Source of the DNA: Homalodisca vitripennis
Taxonomy: Eukaryota > Arthropoda > Insecta > Hemiptera > Cicadellidae
Assembly (NCBI RefSeq): GCF_021130785.1
Contig: NW_025776775.1
Coordinates: 60,727-124,726 of the forward strand
Reading direction: 5' to 3'
DNA: 64,000 bases
The notes under the pieces: generated by a model
Database searches by the model: none
What the model was told of the DNA's origin: nothing
The model's input: only the letters and a program-made list of their open reading frames with translations
Shown here: positions 30,912 to 41,166 of the stretch, piece by piece
Numbering within the stretch: the first letter of the stretch is position 1
How the letters are laid out: each line of letters opens with the position of its first letter
Position numbers and translations under genes: made by a program

Positions 30912-31922
30912 TTACAGTTTTGACTTCTTCAATTCATATTCATAAAACTTTCCGGTTATTTCTTCATTATTTAAATCTTTTATACTATAAGTTACAGGAT
31001 CTGTGTTATTAATTTGATAAATCACAAAGATTTCTCTTGACCAATTGTTCTTATATTTGTTCGAAAATGTTTGTTTTTTACTAACAATTCTTACATGATC
31101 ATTGACTTTAAATTTAGTTTTCGTGTGAATTTCAGGTGGAACATACTTGAAAACGGTCTCTAATAACTCCTTTTCTGCATCCTTATCTACGTCTTTCGGT
31201 TTCATTTTGATTGTGCTGTGAACTGTATCGTTATAATTGTTTACGATTTTTTGAAGAATATCGATCCATTTAAAGTTTTTATTAATCTCAAAAATTACTT
31301 TCATTCTCTCATTTTGAGTTCTGTTATATCTCTCTACAATACTTGATTTCTCTTCGTTTTCAGTATGATAAATCTTAATGTTGTATTTCCTCAAAACATC
31401 GTTAAATTCTTTATTTTTAAACTCTAAACCCTTATCTGTATGAAGTAGGTTAGGAGGTTTGTGATTGATCCTTATGGCATCTTTTACTATATCTTCGAAG
31501 GCTTTTGAAACATCTTTACCGTTTTTTCTTTTGATAGCTCTTGACCAAGCATATTTTGAGAAAGTATCAATAACATTTAACATATACTTGAATCCATCAT
31601 TTTGATCCGAATAGTTAGACATTATAACTAAATCTGCTGCCCATAAATCGTCAATTCCTAATGTTATAATTTTTCTCTTTTTAAACTTTTTTCGTACTGG
31701 TGCATGAATTTCTCGAGCTTCAATCTCTATCTCATCTTTAGTCTTCAATTCTTGCTTAACAGGTTTTGGATTTGGATTCTTTATAAACTTACTCTTGTTT
31801 GTCTTACATTTTGAACATTTTGCAGCAATTCTATACAATCCATTTTGAGTTTGAACGATTTTTGAATCTATATTTTTCGTTTTCTTTTTACACTTGTGAC
31901 AGTGAATTAAATCATCTTCCAT
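30912..31922 (-). CDS. Polinton integrase (rve), zinc-ribbon N-terminus
   Basis: Intact, 336 residues. Residues 8-45 are a four-cysteine ribbon (C8, C11, C36, C39). The RNase-H-like core has D97 (WAADLVIM), D163 (LLHTDKGLEF) and E197 (EEKSSIVERYN), with 33 residues between the last two, as in Polinton-type integrases. A C-terminal segment with FKVNDHVRIVSKKQTF and a beta-rich tail resembles the barrel that follows the core. It would join the element's ends to host DNA with a 6-bp stagger. The ATG directly follows the DNA polymerase stop codon (TAAATGG), so the two genes touch. Confidence 0.93.
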   Translation of the reverse strand: MEDDLIHCHKCKKKTKNIDSKIVQTQNGLYRIAAKCSKCKTNKSKFIKNPNPKPVKQELKTKDEIEIEAREIHAPVRKKFKKRKIITLGIDDLWAADLVIMSNYSDQNDGFKYMLNVIDTFSKYAWSRAIKRKNGKDVSKAFEDIVKDAIRINHKPPNLLHTDKGLEFKNKEFNDVLRKYNIKIYHTENEEKSSIVERYNRTQNERMKVIFEINKNFKWIDILQKIVNNYNDTVHSTIKMKPKDVDKDAEKELLETVFKYVPPEIHTKTKFKVNDHVRIVSKKQTFSNKYKNNWSREIFVIYQINNTDPVTYSIKDLNNEEITGKFYEYELKKSKL

Positions 31923-34900
31923 TTACATATCAAAGTTTCCAAGTTTATTTAATTCGTCTAATATATCTGTTTTATAGCCATACGGTACTGTATCGATCTT
32001 ATTTTCTAGGACAATTCTCTTATCATCTTTAGCGTTCAGTGCCAGCTTGTTTATGGTAACAGTGTACAACTCATGTTTATAACTTTTGATGACTGTCATC
32101 TCCCTAAATTCTTCTTTATCTTCGAACAAACATCTCTTCAAGTTTTCGATATTTATTGTTTTATTTACAACGCTTCTCTTAATTCCTTTACACCTAACTG
32201 GGTTTTTATCTAGATATTTGTACGAGTACATCTTAGACCTTAAACCACAAAATTCTTCTAAAACTTCGCTATTTAACTCATCTTTGAATTTCCCTATTAC
32301 CTTCTTATTTTTAGTAGTGAAACATTCATGATCTTTTGGATAATCACTTGTATCAAAGTCATCTATATTTTCTTTAATAATTTTAAAAGGATCTCGTTTC
32401 AATTCTAGAAAATAACTGTCTGTATCCATGTAACACAGATTCAAATCTGGATCAAACTTCTTTAATTTGTTGTAATAAAACTCGTACATTAGCAGTTTTG
32501 AGAGGTCGAGAACTGAAAATCCTATGTAAATCGGTTTGTTAAATTTAACCTTTTGTTTGTACATGTGACTCGCTATACAGTTGTCGTCAAAGATGTTAAA
32601 GCATTTGAAATTTGTTTTCTTAGCTTGTTTCATTGAAAATTCTTCATTTCCAAGCTTAATATCACATCTGTTTCTCACATTTTCCATAGATTTTCCAAAA
32701 ACTGAGTTGTTCATCAGCTTATAAAAGTCCTTTTCAAAGTCGCTTGTAGCTTTGGTTCTCATGTTTGTGTTAAAATCAATGTATTCTTTCATAAAAGGCT
32801 TCTGATCGAATGCAATAACTCTATTCACATGTTTCAAAATCATACCTTGTTCCAAATAGAACTTCAAATTTCTCGAATGAACAACGTATTCAGTTTTATC
32901 CAGTAGAGTTGTGCAAAGTTTGTTTTTAAAATGTTCTGGAGCAAGAGGTAAATCCTTGTGATGTTCGTGTAAATTTGTTGGATATCCAAGATCGACTTCG
33001 AGAATATAGCCATAATCTTCGTCGCCAGTGTGTTCTAAAATTGTTTCTTGCCACTCTTCTTTTGTATACGTTTTAGGATCCATCCACTTGATATCACTAA
33101 ACTGCAGTTTTTGCATAAGACCATACCCATAAAGGTTGTTTGCATCGAGATAGAGTAAATAGTTTTCGGGCTTTGTCTTATCAAAATCTTTTAAATATTT
33201 GTTATTTGCTTTCACATATCGTTTAATACACTGAGAAATGCCTCCGCGAATACCTTTTTCGATCATCAAATACATATTATAATCACTAATTAATTGTAAT
33301 TCTATCTTCGTTAATTTTAACATAGCATCCCATGCAAGACTGGGAGCTGTTAGATAGTGTGCTGGATCAAGCTTATAGCAATTCAAACAAATATTCCTAA
33401 AATTTTCAAAGATATCAGCGAGCAATAGAACATCTTGAATGTTATAGAGATCAGAGTAATTTCCTAGATTTTTCTCTTTTAATTTGTTCCAAACATTTAA
33501 GTAGTGTTGAAAATCTTTCTCAGATATGCTCTCATCTGTCAAAAGTGAATAGAAATCTTGAATTCTCAATTCTTCTGTGTAATCAAGTTTTTCAATACTG
33601 TCGATAAATTCATAGGGAAATATTCCTTTTCCAGATAGAATTTTAAAAATCTCGTCGTCGTCATTTGGCTGTCTTTCTATTATCTCATTCAGTCCATCTT
33701 GTATAAAATGATTTGTATGTTTGAAGTCTTCTCTCTTTAGATTTTTAGCTAACTTTTCTATAGACGAGGCCATGAATCTGAACGTGTCTACAAACGAAAA
33801 CTTGATGAATTTTCTTGGCTTATCACCTTCGAAATCATAGCCATATCCAGAATTTACAGAATAATTTATATATTTTTCATCGGTGTTTGCAATCAAAATC
33901 AACATTTCCATATTGTTTAGCCAATTCTTTTATGTACAAATGAGTATCGTAATTTGACATATTGTGGCAGAAAACGGGAATATTCTGAGGAAATTTCAAA
34001 TTTAGATTGCAACATGCATGAGCTGCGCCTCGAAACTTGCCGGTTAAATGACAATGATCTATCACTTTATTATAACTCTTATCTTTTCAACTATCAGGAG
34101 TAAAACCATACTGAATTGACCCAACATCATAAGCAGACCATTCACAGATATGACAAACATTTGAATTTTGATACGAAATTTCTTCTTCTTCTGTCAATTT
34201 CATAGGTTTCATGTTCTTAGAATTATATTTTTTCGCTATGTATTTCGATAATTTATTGAGTTCTTCAAACAATTTTGTCGGGACGTTTTTCAAATCTTCT
34301 TCATTTTTGGCACGATAACATATCGGTTTGTACATGCGATTGGTCACATTCGACACTAAATATAGAGTAAAACCATAAGGAATGTGCCTCTGAATCTTGG
34401 TTGTAGTCGATCTTTGTGGATTGTTCTTGCATGTCGGAATTTTTTCTAATATGCTCTCAAAGTCCATATAAATTACGTACGGATGGTTAAATTTCTTTTG
34501 ATAATTAGTAAATTTAGTTGTTTGATCTGGAAATGGCATAATTGGCTTACAAACTTCATGATTTTTACAAATTTCTAAATGATCTGTTAAATCTCCAGAT
34601 TTGTAAAAATGGCTTAAACATCTTCTACACAAAAATTTTCTTTCTTTATGTTTAGACAACTGCGAAGAAACAAGCTTATTTAAATCGGTTATCAAAACAT
34701 AATGAGATTTATCATCTTGTTTAACATACAATAAATCAATGTTTGTTTCAGCGTCATATTTTTCAGAAATTTGTAACGGAACAATGTTAATATTTTCATC
34801 AAAACTGTAGACATTGATAGACATTGTTGGATACTTATACTTGGAATTGTAGCTTCGTTTTTCAAATATTTGTATATCTTTCAGAGACATTGGATACTCA

Positions 34901-35844
34901 AAACCTGAAAATATTTCGTCATTCACAAATTTTTCGTATTGCTTTACACGTTCACAGTCTCTTTCTGGTTTTTCAATAGCACATCTTATTGAGTAAATAA
35001 AGCAAAAATCATCTCTATTTTTTATATTTATACAAGCTTTTTTATCTTTGATATTCTTTGGTAAATCGATGTATGATCCTGCATTCATCATTTCGTGTTT
35101 GTTAAGGCTCAAAACTAGTTGTTTACAACTTTTAAATGTCCATCCGGAACCTTTATTTGGATTATTCGTTTGTTCTCGATGTGTTAATTTATTAAATTGC
35201 TTAGTAATAAAGTCGTTTACGTCAAAGATTTCGTCTGCTTTGATAGTAAAATACATTAGACATGTTTGCGGTTCACCATTCACTAAAGTTCGTTCGTATT
35301 CACATTCCAAAGAGAGATAGCCCTTCATATTTTTAACATTTTCTTGAAATTTCTCGATTAAACTTTTAATTTCTGACCGCATAATTGAAAGATATTTGTA
35401 AATTGACATGGAATTGTCGTTCAAGTTTGTTAAAATGTATTGCTTGAAAAGACCGTGTATTGAGGATAAAACTTCTACATCAATGATATTTTCGGATTTT
35501 ACTTTAAGAGTTTTATCAATTTCTTCGATCATTTCAGACTTGGTTTTATCGTTAGTACCGATAGCCAACTTTTCAGCTATTGAATGAAGTTTTTCATCAT
35601 TAAATAGGTCGAGATTTTTCTTTTCAACTTTGAAATTTCTCTTTAATTCACGTAATTTCTCAATATTAAACATGTTTTCGTGATCGGCAATTTTATTTTC
35701 TCTAGCCCATTGTCTTAAATAATTTAGTTCATTATCGTAAATTTGCTTGTTTTTTTCATGACTTTTAGAATTATAATGGCGATCATAGTTTTTTCTTAAA
35801 ATTTCTTTTTTGCAGAACGGACATGATATTTTATCGCGCTCCAT
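31923..35844 (-). pseudogene. Protein-primed DNA polymerase B, two breaks
   Basis: A very long gene, about 1,300 codons. N-terminus: C2H2-type finger (C8, C11, H23, H29), a conserved Polinton segment (CINIKNRDDFCFIYSIRCAI), a second finger (CRRC...H...C) and exonuclease motif I (YMDFES, D461/E463). An in-frame TGA at 34,087-34,089 interrupts it. The next piece has exonuclease motif II (HNMSNYDTHL). A frameshift between about 33,880 and 33,911 leads to the polymerase part: Exo III (YNIQD), motif A (LYLDANNLYG), motif B (KLMNNSVFGK) and motif C (YMDTDS). It would replicate the linear element from its termini. Start in TCTATCTAAATGG. Both breaks make this copy non-functional unless they are sequence errors. 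Confidence 0.92.
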
Positions 35845-35853
35845 TTAGATAGA
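35841..35853 (-). promoter_or_regulatory. Start motif of DNA polymerase gene
   Basis: TCTATCTAAATGG on the minus strand. Just beyond it on the plus strand is AACTAAATGG (35,865-35,874), a mirrored copy that heads only a 27-codon frame. Confidence 0.6.
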
Positions 35854-35857
35854 AAAA

Positions 35858-36499
35858 TTTATTTAACTAAATGGTGCTTGTAAACCAACGATTGCGCCTC
35901 TCACGGCGTGATATCACTACGGATATGACGCAGGCGAAGCGATTATCGTGATGGTCGGTCTGTAGTAGCACACCTCGACTGTCATTGATACACACAGCGC
36001 AATCTTTCGGAACTAAAATGTCGGTAATGCAGATTTGCTTTTAAGAATAAAAATTGTGTTCCCGTTTACTATTATAACATTTTCTTTTTCAAAATGTTAG
36101 ATAATTTTACCTATTTTACATATGCGTACATTTTGTTACTTGTAATTTTCAAATTATATTTTAAATTAATTTCTTAAATTTTTACTTCTCGATGGGCTGT
36201 TGTATTGTGTTGCTGAGTATATATGTCCGCGAATTCGGTTTGGTCGGTTAGGAAGTTTACTTCTGAACTGTTTCAATGCGAGTGGCCATAGCGGAGAAAC
36301 ACCAAGTTCAGAAGTATTCAGATCGTATTCCGGAACCATTTCTCTATCCGTATCTCGCTCTTCTCTCTCTCTCTAGCCTGAATATAGATCCTAGCCTATA
36401 AACGGCAGAAGTGATCGTGTCATAGGCATAAAAAGAGAGGGAGAGAGAAAGAGACAGAGGGAGGAGAAAAGGTCGACCGAGAAATGGTTTTGCACTTTT
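35858..36499. other. Non-coding right subterminal region of the Polinton
   Basis: About 640 bp between the polymerase start and the right inverted repeat, with no left-end counterpart. It is less AT-rich than the genes. A C/T tract (36,355-36,376) and a G/A tract (36,430-36,470) face each other. Just outside them are ACCATTTCTC and GAGAAATGGT, so the stretch 36,337-36,492 could fold into a long imperfect hairpin. No gene seen. It might be a foreign insertion or a packaging/replication signal. Confidence 0.4.
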
Positions 36500-36514
36500 T
36501 GACTTTGAATTTTT

Positions 36515-36527
36515 TCTATTTAAATGG
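36515..36527 (+). promoter_or_regulatory. Start motif of right 101-aa gene
   Basis: TTTTTCTATTTAAATGG overlapping ATG 36,524. It lies at the inner edge of the inverted repeat, and the upstream T-run is part of the repeat. Confidence 0.6.
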
Positions 36528-36829
36528 AGTTCTTGAAAGAGTTAAATGATATTGGAGAATGTAAGTTTAAAGAGTATAAGAAGTTAAATGAATTGGAAGA
36601 AAGGAAGAAACATAGAATCTTGAATTTGGAGAAAATGAAAGATAAATTCGGGTTTACAATAATTGCCGAGTTGGAAGATTGTAAAGTACACTTGCCGAAC
36701 AGATTTTTGACTGTTTTGGATGAAAAAAAGATTAAAGAGTTAAACAAAAATGAAAAATTACACTTGGTTGTTACTGGAAAGAAGACTATTAAAGATAAAG
36801 AAATTATAACAATTAACTTTGTAGAATAA
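36524..36829 (+). CDS. Small Polinton protein, 101 aa, right-TIR copy
   Basis: Same protein as at 20,880-21,185. It begins a few bases inside the inner end of the right inverted repeat and runs outward, converging on the 184-residue gene with 18 bp between stop codons. Being in the repeat it is present twice per element and would be kept identical by the copying that homogenises Polinton ends. Function unknown; a nucleic-acid-binding role is a guess. Confidence 0.75.
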   Translation: MEFLKELNDIGECKFKEYKKLNELEERKKHRILNLEKMKDKFGFTIIAELEDCKVHLPNRFLTVLDEKKIKELNKNEKLHLVVTGKKTIKDKEIITINFVE

Positions 36830-36847
36830 AGTCTTTTCAGTTGTGCT

Positions 36848-37402
36848 CTAAAACTTGCAGTCCCTCCCCACGTCATAGTACTGTTTTGATAACCATAGTT
36901 GGTGTCTTTCTTCATAGGAATCACATGGAATATTATCTACAGTAATACCTTTTGTTTCACACAAAATGTGGCTATATTCTATAAGAAAAATTCTATAATG
37001 CTCTTTAATGAATTGTGTTGATAAATCTTGATACTCACAAAAATTCCTAAGAAATTCATCAATTAAGTCTTGATTATCTTGAAAGAACGTATAATATGGG
37101 AAAAATGTCATAAAAAAACGATGAAAACTCTCTGTTTGTTTATTTTTTACTTTCTTTTCAATATCTTTCGTAATTATATTAAATATGTAATCCCTTACTT
37201 TTTTAGTTTTTTGCCGATAGTAAAACACTCCATTAGACGTTTTTTCTGCAAAAGACTTTACAAGTTCTTTGAATTCTGTATCATTTAAGGAAAGTATCAA
37301 CTGTTCTTTAAAATGTTTTGGTAATTCGTTGAACTCGTTAAAATTGTCTTTCTTTGTAAGTTTTTGAAATGCTAGAAAGTGAAGAGAGCTTGGTGAGTTC
37401 AT
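36848..37402 (-). CDS. TIR-encoded protein, 184 aa, unknown function
   Basis: The intact copy. Rich in Phe, Lys, Asn and Glu and probably all-helical: FLAFQKLTKKDNFNEFNELP, KHFKEQLILSLND, then FFPYYTFFQDNQDLIDEFLR and CETKGITVDNIPCDSYEERH. It has no signal peptide, membrane segment or enzyme motif that I recognise. The start follows TTTCTACTAAATAAATAACATG, a spaced variant of the start motif. It is transcribed inward from near the tip of the element. The left copy is frameshifted. Confidence 0.65.
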   Translation of the reverse strand: MNSPSSLHFLAFQKLTKKDNFNEFNELPKHFKEQLILSLNDTEFKELVKSFAEKTSNGVFYYRQKTKKVRDYIFNIITKDIEKKVKNKQTESFHRFFMTFFPYYTFFQDNQDLIDEFLRNFCEYQDLSTQFIKEHYRIFLIEYSHILCETKGITVDNIPCDSYEERHQLWLSKQYYDVGRDCKF

Positions 37403-37756
37403 GTTATTTATTTAGTAGAAAAGTTTTTTATTAAAGTACAGTATGTTTTTAGTAAAAATGTTTTAAATTGATTAAATTTTATTAAGATAAATCCTTTATT
37501 CGTAGCAGATTTGACAACATTTTACAAAGCACAGCTTAAGAAAGTAGAAGCTCAGATTTGGTTAATTTTTCATTCCACAGAGTAGATAGTAATGTACCGA
37601 TCGCTTTTGGAGACGAACGACTGTAGATTCGGTTAATTTTTCATTGAGATTTGCTGTGTTATTTCTCAGCTTCCTTTATGGTACATTGAACAGTATTTTA
37701 CATTGCTTTTCGGTCGGCTCCGAAAGTGCGCCAGGAACCCCATATTACTATCTACT

Positions 37757-37762
37757 TATATA
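37757..37762. repeat. Polinton target-site duplication, right copy
   Basis: TATATA immediately after the terminal CT of the right inverted repeat; same as 19,947-19,952. Confidence 0.65.
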
Positions 37763-37782
37763 CATATATTAACTAAACTTGT

Positions 37783-37785
<3 letters not shown>

Positions 37786-37839
<54 letters not shown>

Positions 37840-37964
37840 TATATTATAATATATTATCGTTTGACAGGTATTTGGTCTCCCGATCATATGTTAGTTTGCT
37901 TATTGAAACCCATATGTGACAGACACAGTCAAATACAAAATAATTGAATCGGAAAAAGTAAGCG

Positions 37965-38012
<48 letters not shown>

Positions 38013-38035
38013 AATGTGTGTGTGTGTGTGTGTGT
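37786..38035. repeat. (CA)n, (TA)n and (TG)n microsatellites
   Basis: A CA tract running into a TA tract (37,786-37,840), then about 125 bp of unique sequence, then a TA tract running into TG (37,966-38,035). The two compound tracts are inverted relative to each other. The unique piece has ATATGTTAGTTTGSTTATT and CATATGTGA, also seen at 7,457-7,500 next to the tRNA-like gene, so both may belong to one dispersed repeat. Confidence 0.75.
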
Positions 38036-38767
38036 TAATGTGTGAAATGGACTTTACTAAATAAATTTATTGCGAGGCTATATATATATATATTTATACA
38101 TGAAATATACATATATACATGAAAGTTAAACAGAAAAGTTTTTATTCCTTTATTGTTTTTGTTGAGTTAATATTCATTGAAAATCCGTCATGTGGTTTCT
38201 TTACGTATTTAAAAATGATTTGTATATTCAACTGGTACCTTAGCAACAAATTTCTTTTATAAAGCATCGCGTTAAATGAGATCAGAAAAAATGTAATAAA
38301 AAAACAATTTTTTTAGGTTATTACAAATTATTACTAGTTAGCAGTAATAAATTAATCGTTAGAAAAACTTAATTTTGCGCTTGGCAACCGGTTTACTAAA
38401 CATAATTTTTCGTATATAAAGCAGTAAATAAGGAGTTTCTACATGGGTGAAATTCAATTATTGGTAGATATGTATATTTTATAAACATTTATATTATTAT
38501 CGTTTATAATTATTATTAAAACGATGTGCCACTCAATAAAGCTGCTCATAAGAATTATTCCTAATAACCATTTTGATTTATCGTTTCTTCCTCCCTAAAT
38601 TCCTTTAATAAAATAACCAGTGTAGTGCAGCCAATATATTTAAATTATTTCTGTTAAAAGTGATGGTAGCAGTTTTCAATAGAAAGTAAAGCAATCAGAG
38701 AGGTTTATAGATGGTCCATTAGGTGTAAAATATTTCCTCAAATTATTTTTCATTATTCATCACGTTA
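38036..38767. other. AT-rich host DNA, no gene seen
   Basis: Nothing recognisable between the microsatellites and the gypsy element. Confidence 0.5.
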
Positions 38768-38771
38768 GCCT
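38768..38771. repeat. Gypsy target-site duplication, left copy
   Basis: GCCT directly before the TG of the 5' LTR. The same four bases follow the CA of the 3' LTR at 47,982-47,985. Confidence 0.75.
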
Positions 38772-40740
38772 TGAGCCGGGGCTCAGTTTGGACAATTTAT
38801 TTTTGTCTTACTTTTCCAACCTCGGCCACTCTTGTCAGTCGGTGGGGGAGTCACTCCGTCAAGTATTGATTTTCTGCCTGGTTGGACTGATTGGTCGAGA
38901 TCAGCTGGTTGACCTTGACTGGTTTACCGACCAGCTGTTCACCGGCACCGGCTACTGTTCGGAGCGGTCAGACGTTCGGAGAAGCTACTGTGTTTCTGGT
39001 TGTTCTCTGCTCTTCCCGTTTCCCCATGGCTGGCTAACTTCACCGACTTTCGGCAGGTATTGTCTTTTCACTCTCTTAACTTATTTAGTTGGCGGTTTTT
39101 CTCTCCCACCCAGACATATATTATCGTAGATTAGTTATAAGTAATTTATATATATTTATTTTGTAACTTGTGTTCCTCGTGTACGTGTTCGTGTCGCAAA
39201 GTGTTCGTTCCTGTCTTTCGTACGTTCAAAAATTTGTTAATTAATTATCTATGCCGGTTAAATTTATTTTATTTTGCTCTAGCGCTTTCTTACTGATCCG
39301 TTCGGCGAACGGAAATTATTTATTCCGTGTACACATTTTGTCTTTTTAGTGTAAGCGAGACGGTACAGACTTTGCAAATTTTTGTTACCTCGTGTTTTGT
39401 GTTGCGTGCAAAATTGGGTGGCAACATTCATGATTTCGATTTTATTATTTAATTATTGTTATTTGGGAAATAATGTATTGTTATTATTTGTAAATTATAT
39501 AATTATTATCAGGCCTACCTTACAATTAATATTTAATAGCAAAATGTAAATTATTATAATATTATAATAGAATGATTAAAATCCAGCGAATTATAGTTAC
39601 AAGTAATTGTTATCACGCTTAATCATTTAGTATGGCTGTTCTAGCCTATAAGTAAATGTTTATATATTTGAAAATTTGTTTTGTTTGTAATATTTAATAT
39701 TGTCACCAAGTAGTGTATCTTTTAATACTTGGTGTCTTGAGGTATTTTTGGGAAATAGTCTTCTGATACTTAAAAGGTACTGTTAGTGTTACAGATTGTT
39801 ATTTTTTTTTATTGTTAAATTTAAATTTTTTATTATACTTTGTGGCAAACATAATTAAGTTTTTATTATTTCTCGGGTTGTAGTAAAGTTGTTCTGAATA
39901 TCTACTGGTTATGTTGGGATTCTTTAGGGTCCCCGTGAGTGCCGTCAGCGGGACTGATGCGGCGAGTCTGCCCACAGCACTGAAGCCAACTGAATGCCCG
40001 CGCCCTGCCAGCGCTATTGGACCGGCATCCAACCGGAGTGTAGTGCTCCCATTAATTTCTTCTGGAACAAGGTTGGATCAGAAATGTTTTTTACTTCTTA
40101 TACCACTTGCGAGGACTGGGGTGCAGGGAGCGCTGCCAGATGTTAGATCTGGAGGAGGGCCAGTACCTAGCCAGTATTTATTTAGTTAGTTACATGACCT
40201 GAAGGGGAGGATTTCATCTTTAATTCGGATTCGTGGAGGCAACTAAGCCCCCGCCTCCTTCGAAAATTGGCTTTAAATATATTTTTTTTTTAATTTCGGC
40301 TACAAACTTGAAACAAAATTACTTTTCAAAAATAGTGGGCCTAGAAATTCTACAACCTTTTTCCTCCCCTCAGTTCATAAAAAAATGTACCTGTTAAAAA
40401 TTTTATATTTACCACCGCCGTACCTGATATTATGTTATTTAGTATATTATATTATTTATTTATTATGTTATTGTTTCTATTTATTATGTTATTGTCTTTA
40501 TTGGAATTCTATTGATTGTTGTTATTTAGTTATTAAGTTACGCGGTGCACCGTGGTGCTGAAGTAATTGTATTTTGCATGGAAATGTTTGCCACCTATTA
40601 ATTATATATCATTTACTCGAAATCTTGTCTCTCTTTGTCTCTCTTCCCACTAGTGGCATGTGATTGTTTTTTATGCTTTGCTCCGAGTTTGGGAGGGGCG
40701 CGCTTCCGAGGCCTCCTGTCTTTTTCGCTAACTCGGAACA
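38772..40740 (+). repeat. Gypsy 5' LTR
   Basis: 1,969 bp, TG...CA. It is unusually long and of mixed composition: GC-richer at both ends and at 39,920-40,240, very AT-rich between. The frame at 39,911-40,189 is repeated in the 3' LTR but shows no known motif. Confidence 0.95.
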
Positions 40741-40743
40741 AAA

Positions 40744-40759
40744 TGGTAGCAGATCGTGG
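40744..40759 (+). promoter_or_regulatory. Primer binding site, initiator tRNA-Met type
   Basis: TGGTAGCAGATCGTGG starts three bases after the LTR. The first ten bases match the complement of the 3' end of animal initiator tRNA-Met (TGGTAGCAGA). The match weakens after that. Confidence 0.65.
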
Positions 40760-41166
40760 TTACGTGTTTTTACCCTCTACGGGCCCGGGGTTTTTGTTTT
40801 TGCCACTGGTGGTGAGAGAGATGAGTTGAAGTTGTTAGTTGACTTCCTGCGCCTGTGCCGTCTCGCTGTGCTATTTTCCGCCGATCGACAGGAAGTGTGT
40901 GAACCTATTTATTTCCTGATTATTGTTACGTGTGTGTTTTTGTTATATCTTGTCTTCGTTGTTTTTCTTCCTGGTTTTGGTTCTGGTACGGCGTAGTGTT
41001 TTGTTGTGGTATTTTGGATTCGCTGCCGTGTTTCGTGGACGGCAGGAATTCTGGGGACCCTGCTGAGAGTGTTGTCTTCACTTGTCGCCTTAGTTATTGC
41101 TTTGTTAGTCGTTGACTTCGAGTCAGTGTGTGTTACTTGTTAGTCTGTGTCATTTATTTATTTATC

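Larger units (their letters stand above)
19953..37756. mobile_element. Polinton/Maverick DNA element, ~17.8 kb
   Basis: The ends are inverted repeats of about 1.25 kb beginning AGTAGATAGTAATATGG. They are flanked by TATATA on both sides. Inside are the hallmark genes of the group: protein-primed DNA polymerase B, retroviral-type integrase, adenain-like cysteine protease, HerA/FtsK-type packaging ATPase, double-jelly-roll major capsid and penton-like minor capsid. Length, terminal AG...CT and a 6-bp duplication all agree with known Polintons. Gene blocks run mostly leftward, with a plus-strand island (penton, BRO genes) at 28.1-30.2 kb. Most large genes carry frameshifts, so this copy is probably not autonomous. 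Confidence 0.95.
36500..37756 (-). repeat. Polinton right terminal inverted repeat
   Basis: The inverted copy of 19,953-21,209. It ends CTATCTACT, then TATATA. It carries the intact 184-codon gene and the second 101-codon gene. Confidence 0.9.

Noticed and set aside
34087..34089. Selenocysteine or programmed readthrough at the PolB TGA
   Set aside because: No SECIS-like hairpin or readthrough context was noticed and other breaks exist in the same gene; a nonsense mutation or error is simpler.
35868..35951. 27-codon frame after a mirrored AACTAAATGG
   Set aside because: Too short, not conserved within the window, and its codons do not resemble the other Polinton genes.
39911..40189. 92-residue protein inside both gypsy LTRs
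   Set aside because: It duplicates because the LTRs duplicate. No motif, no start context and Pro/Ser-rich translation of a GC patch.
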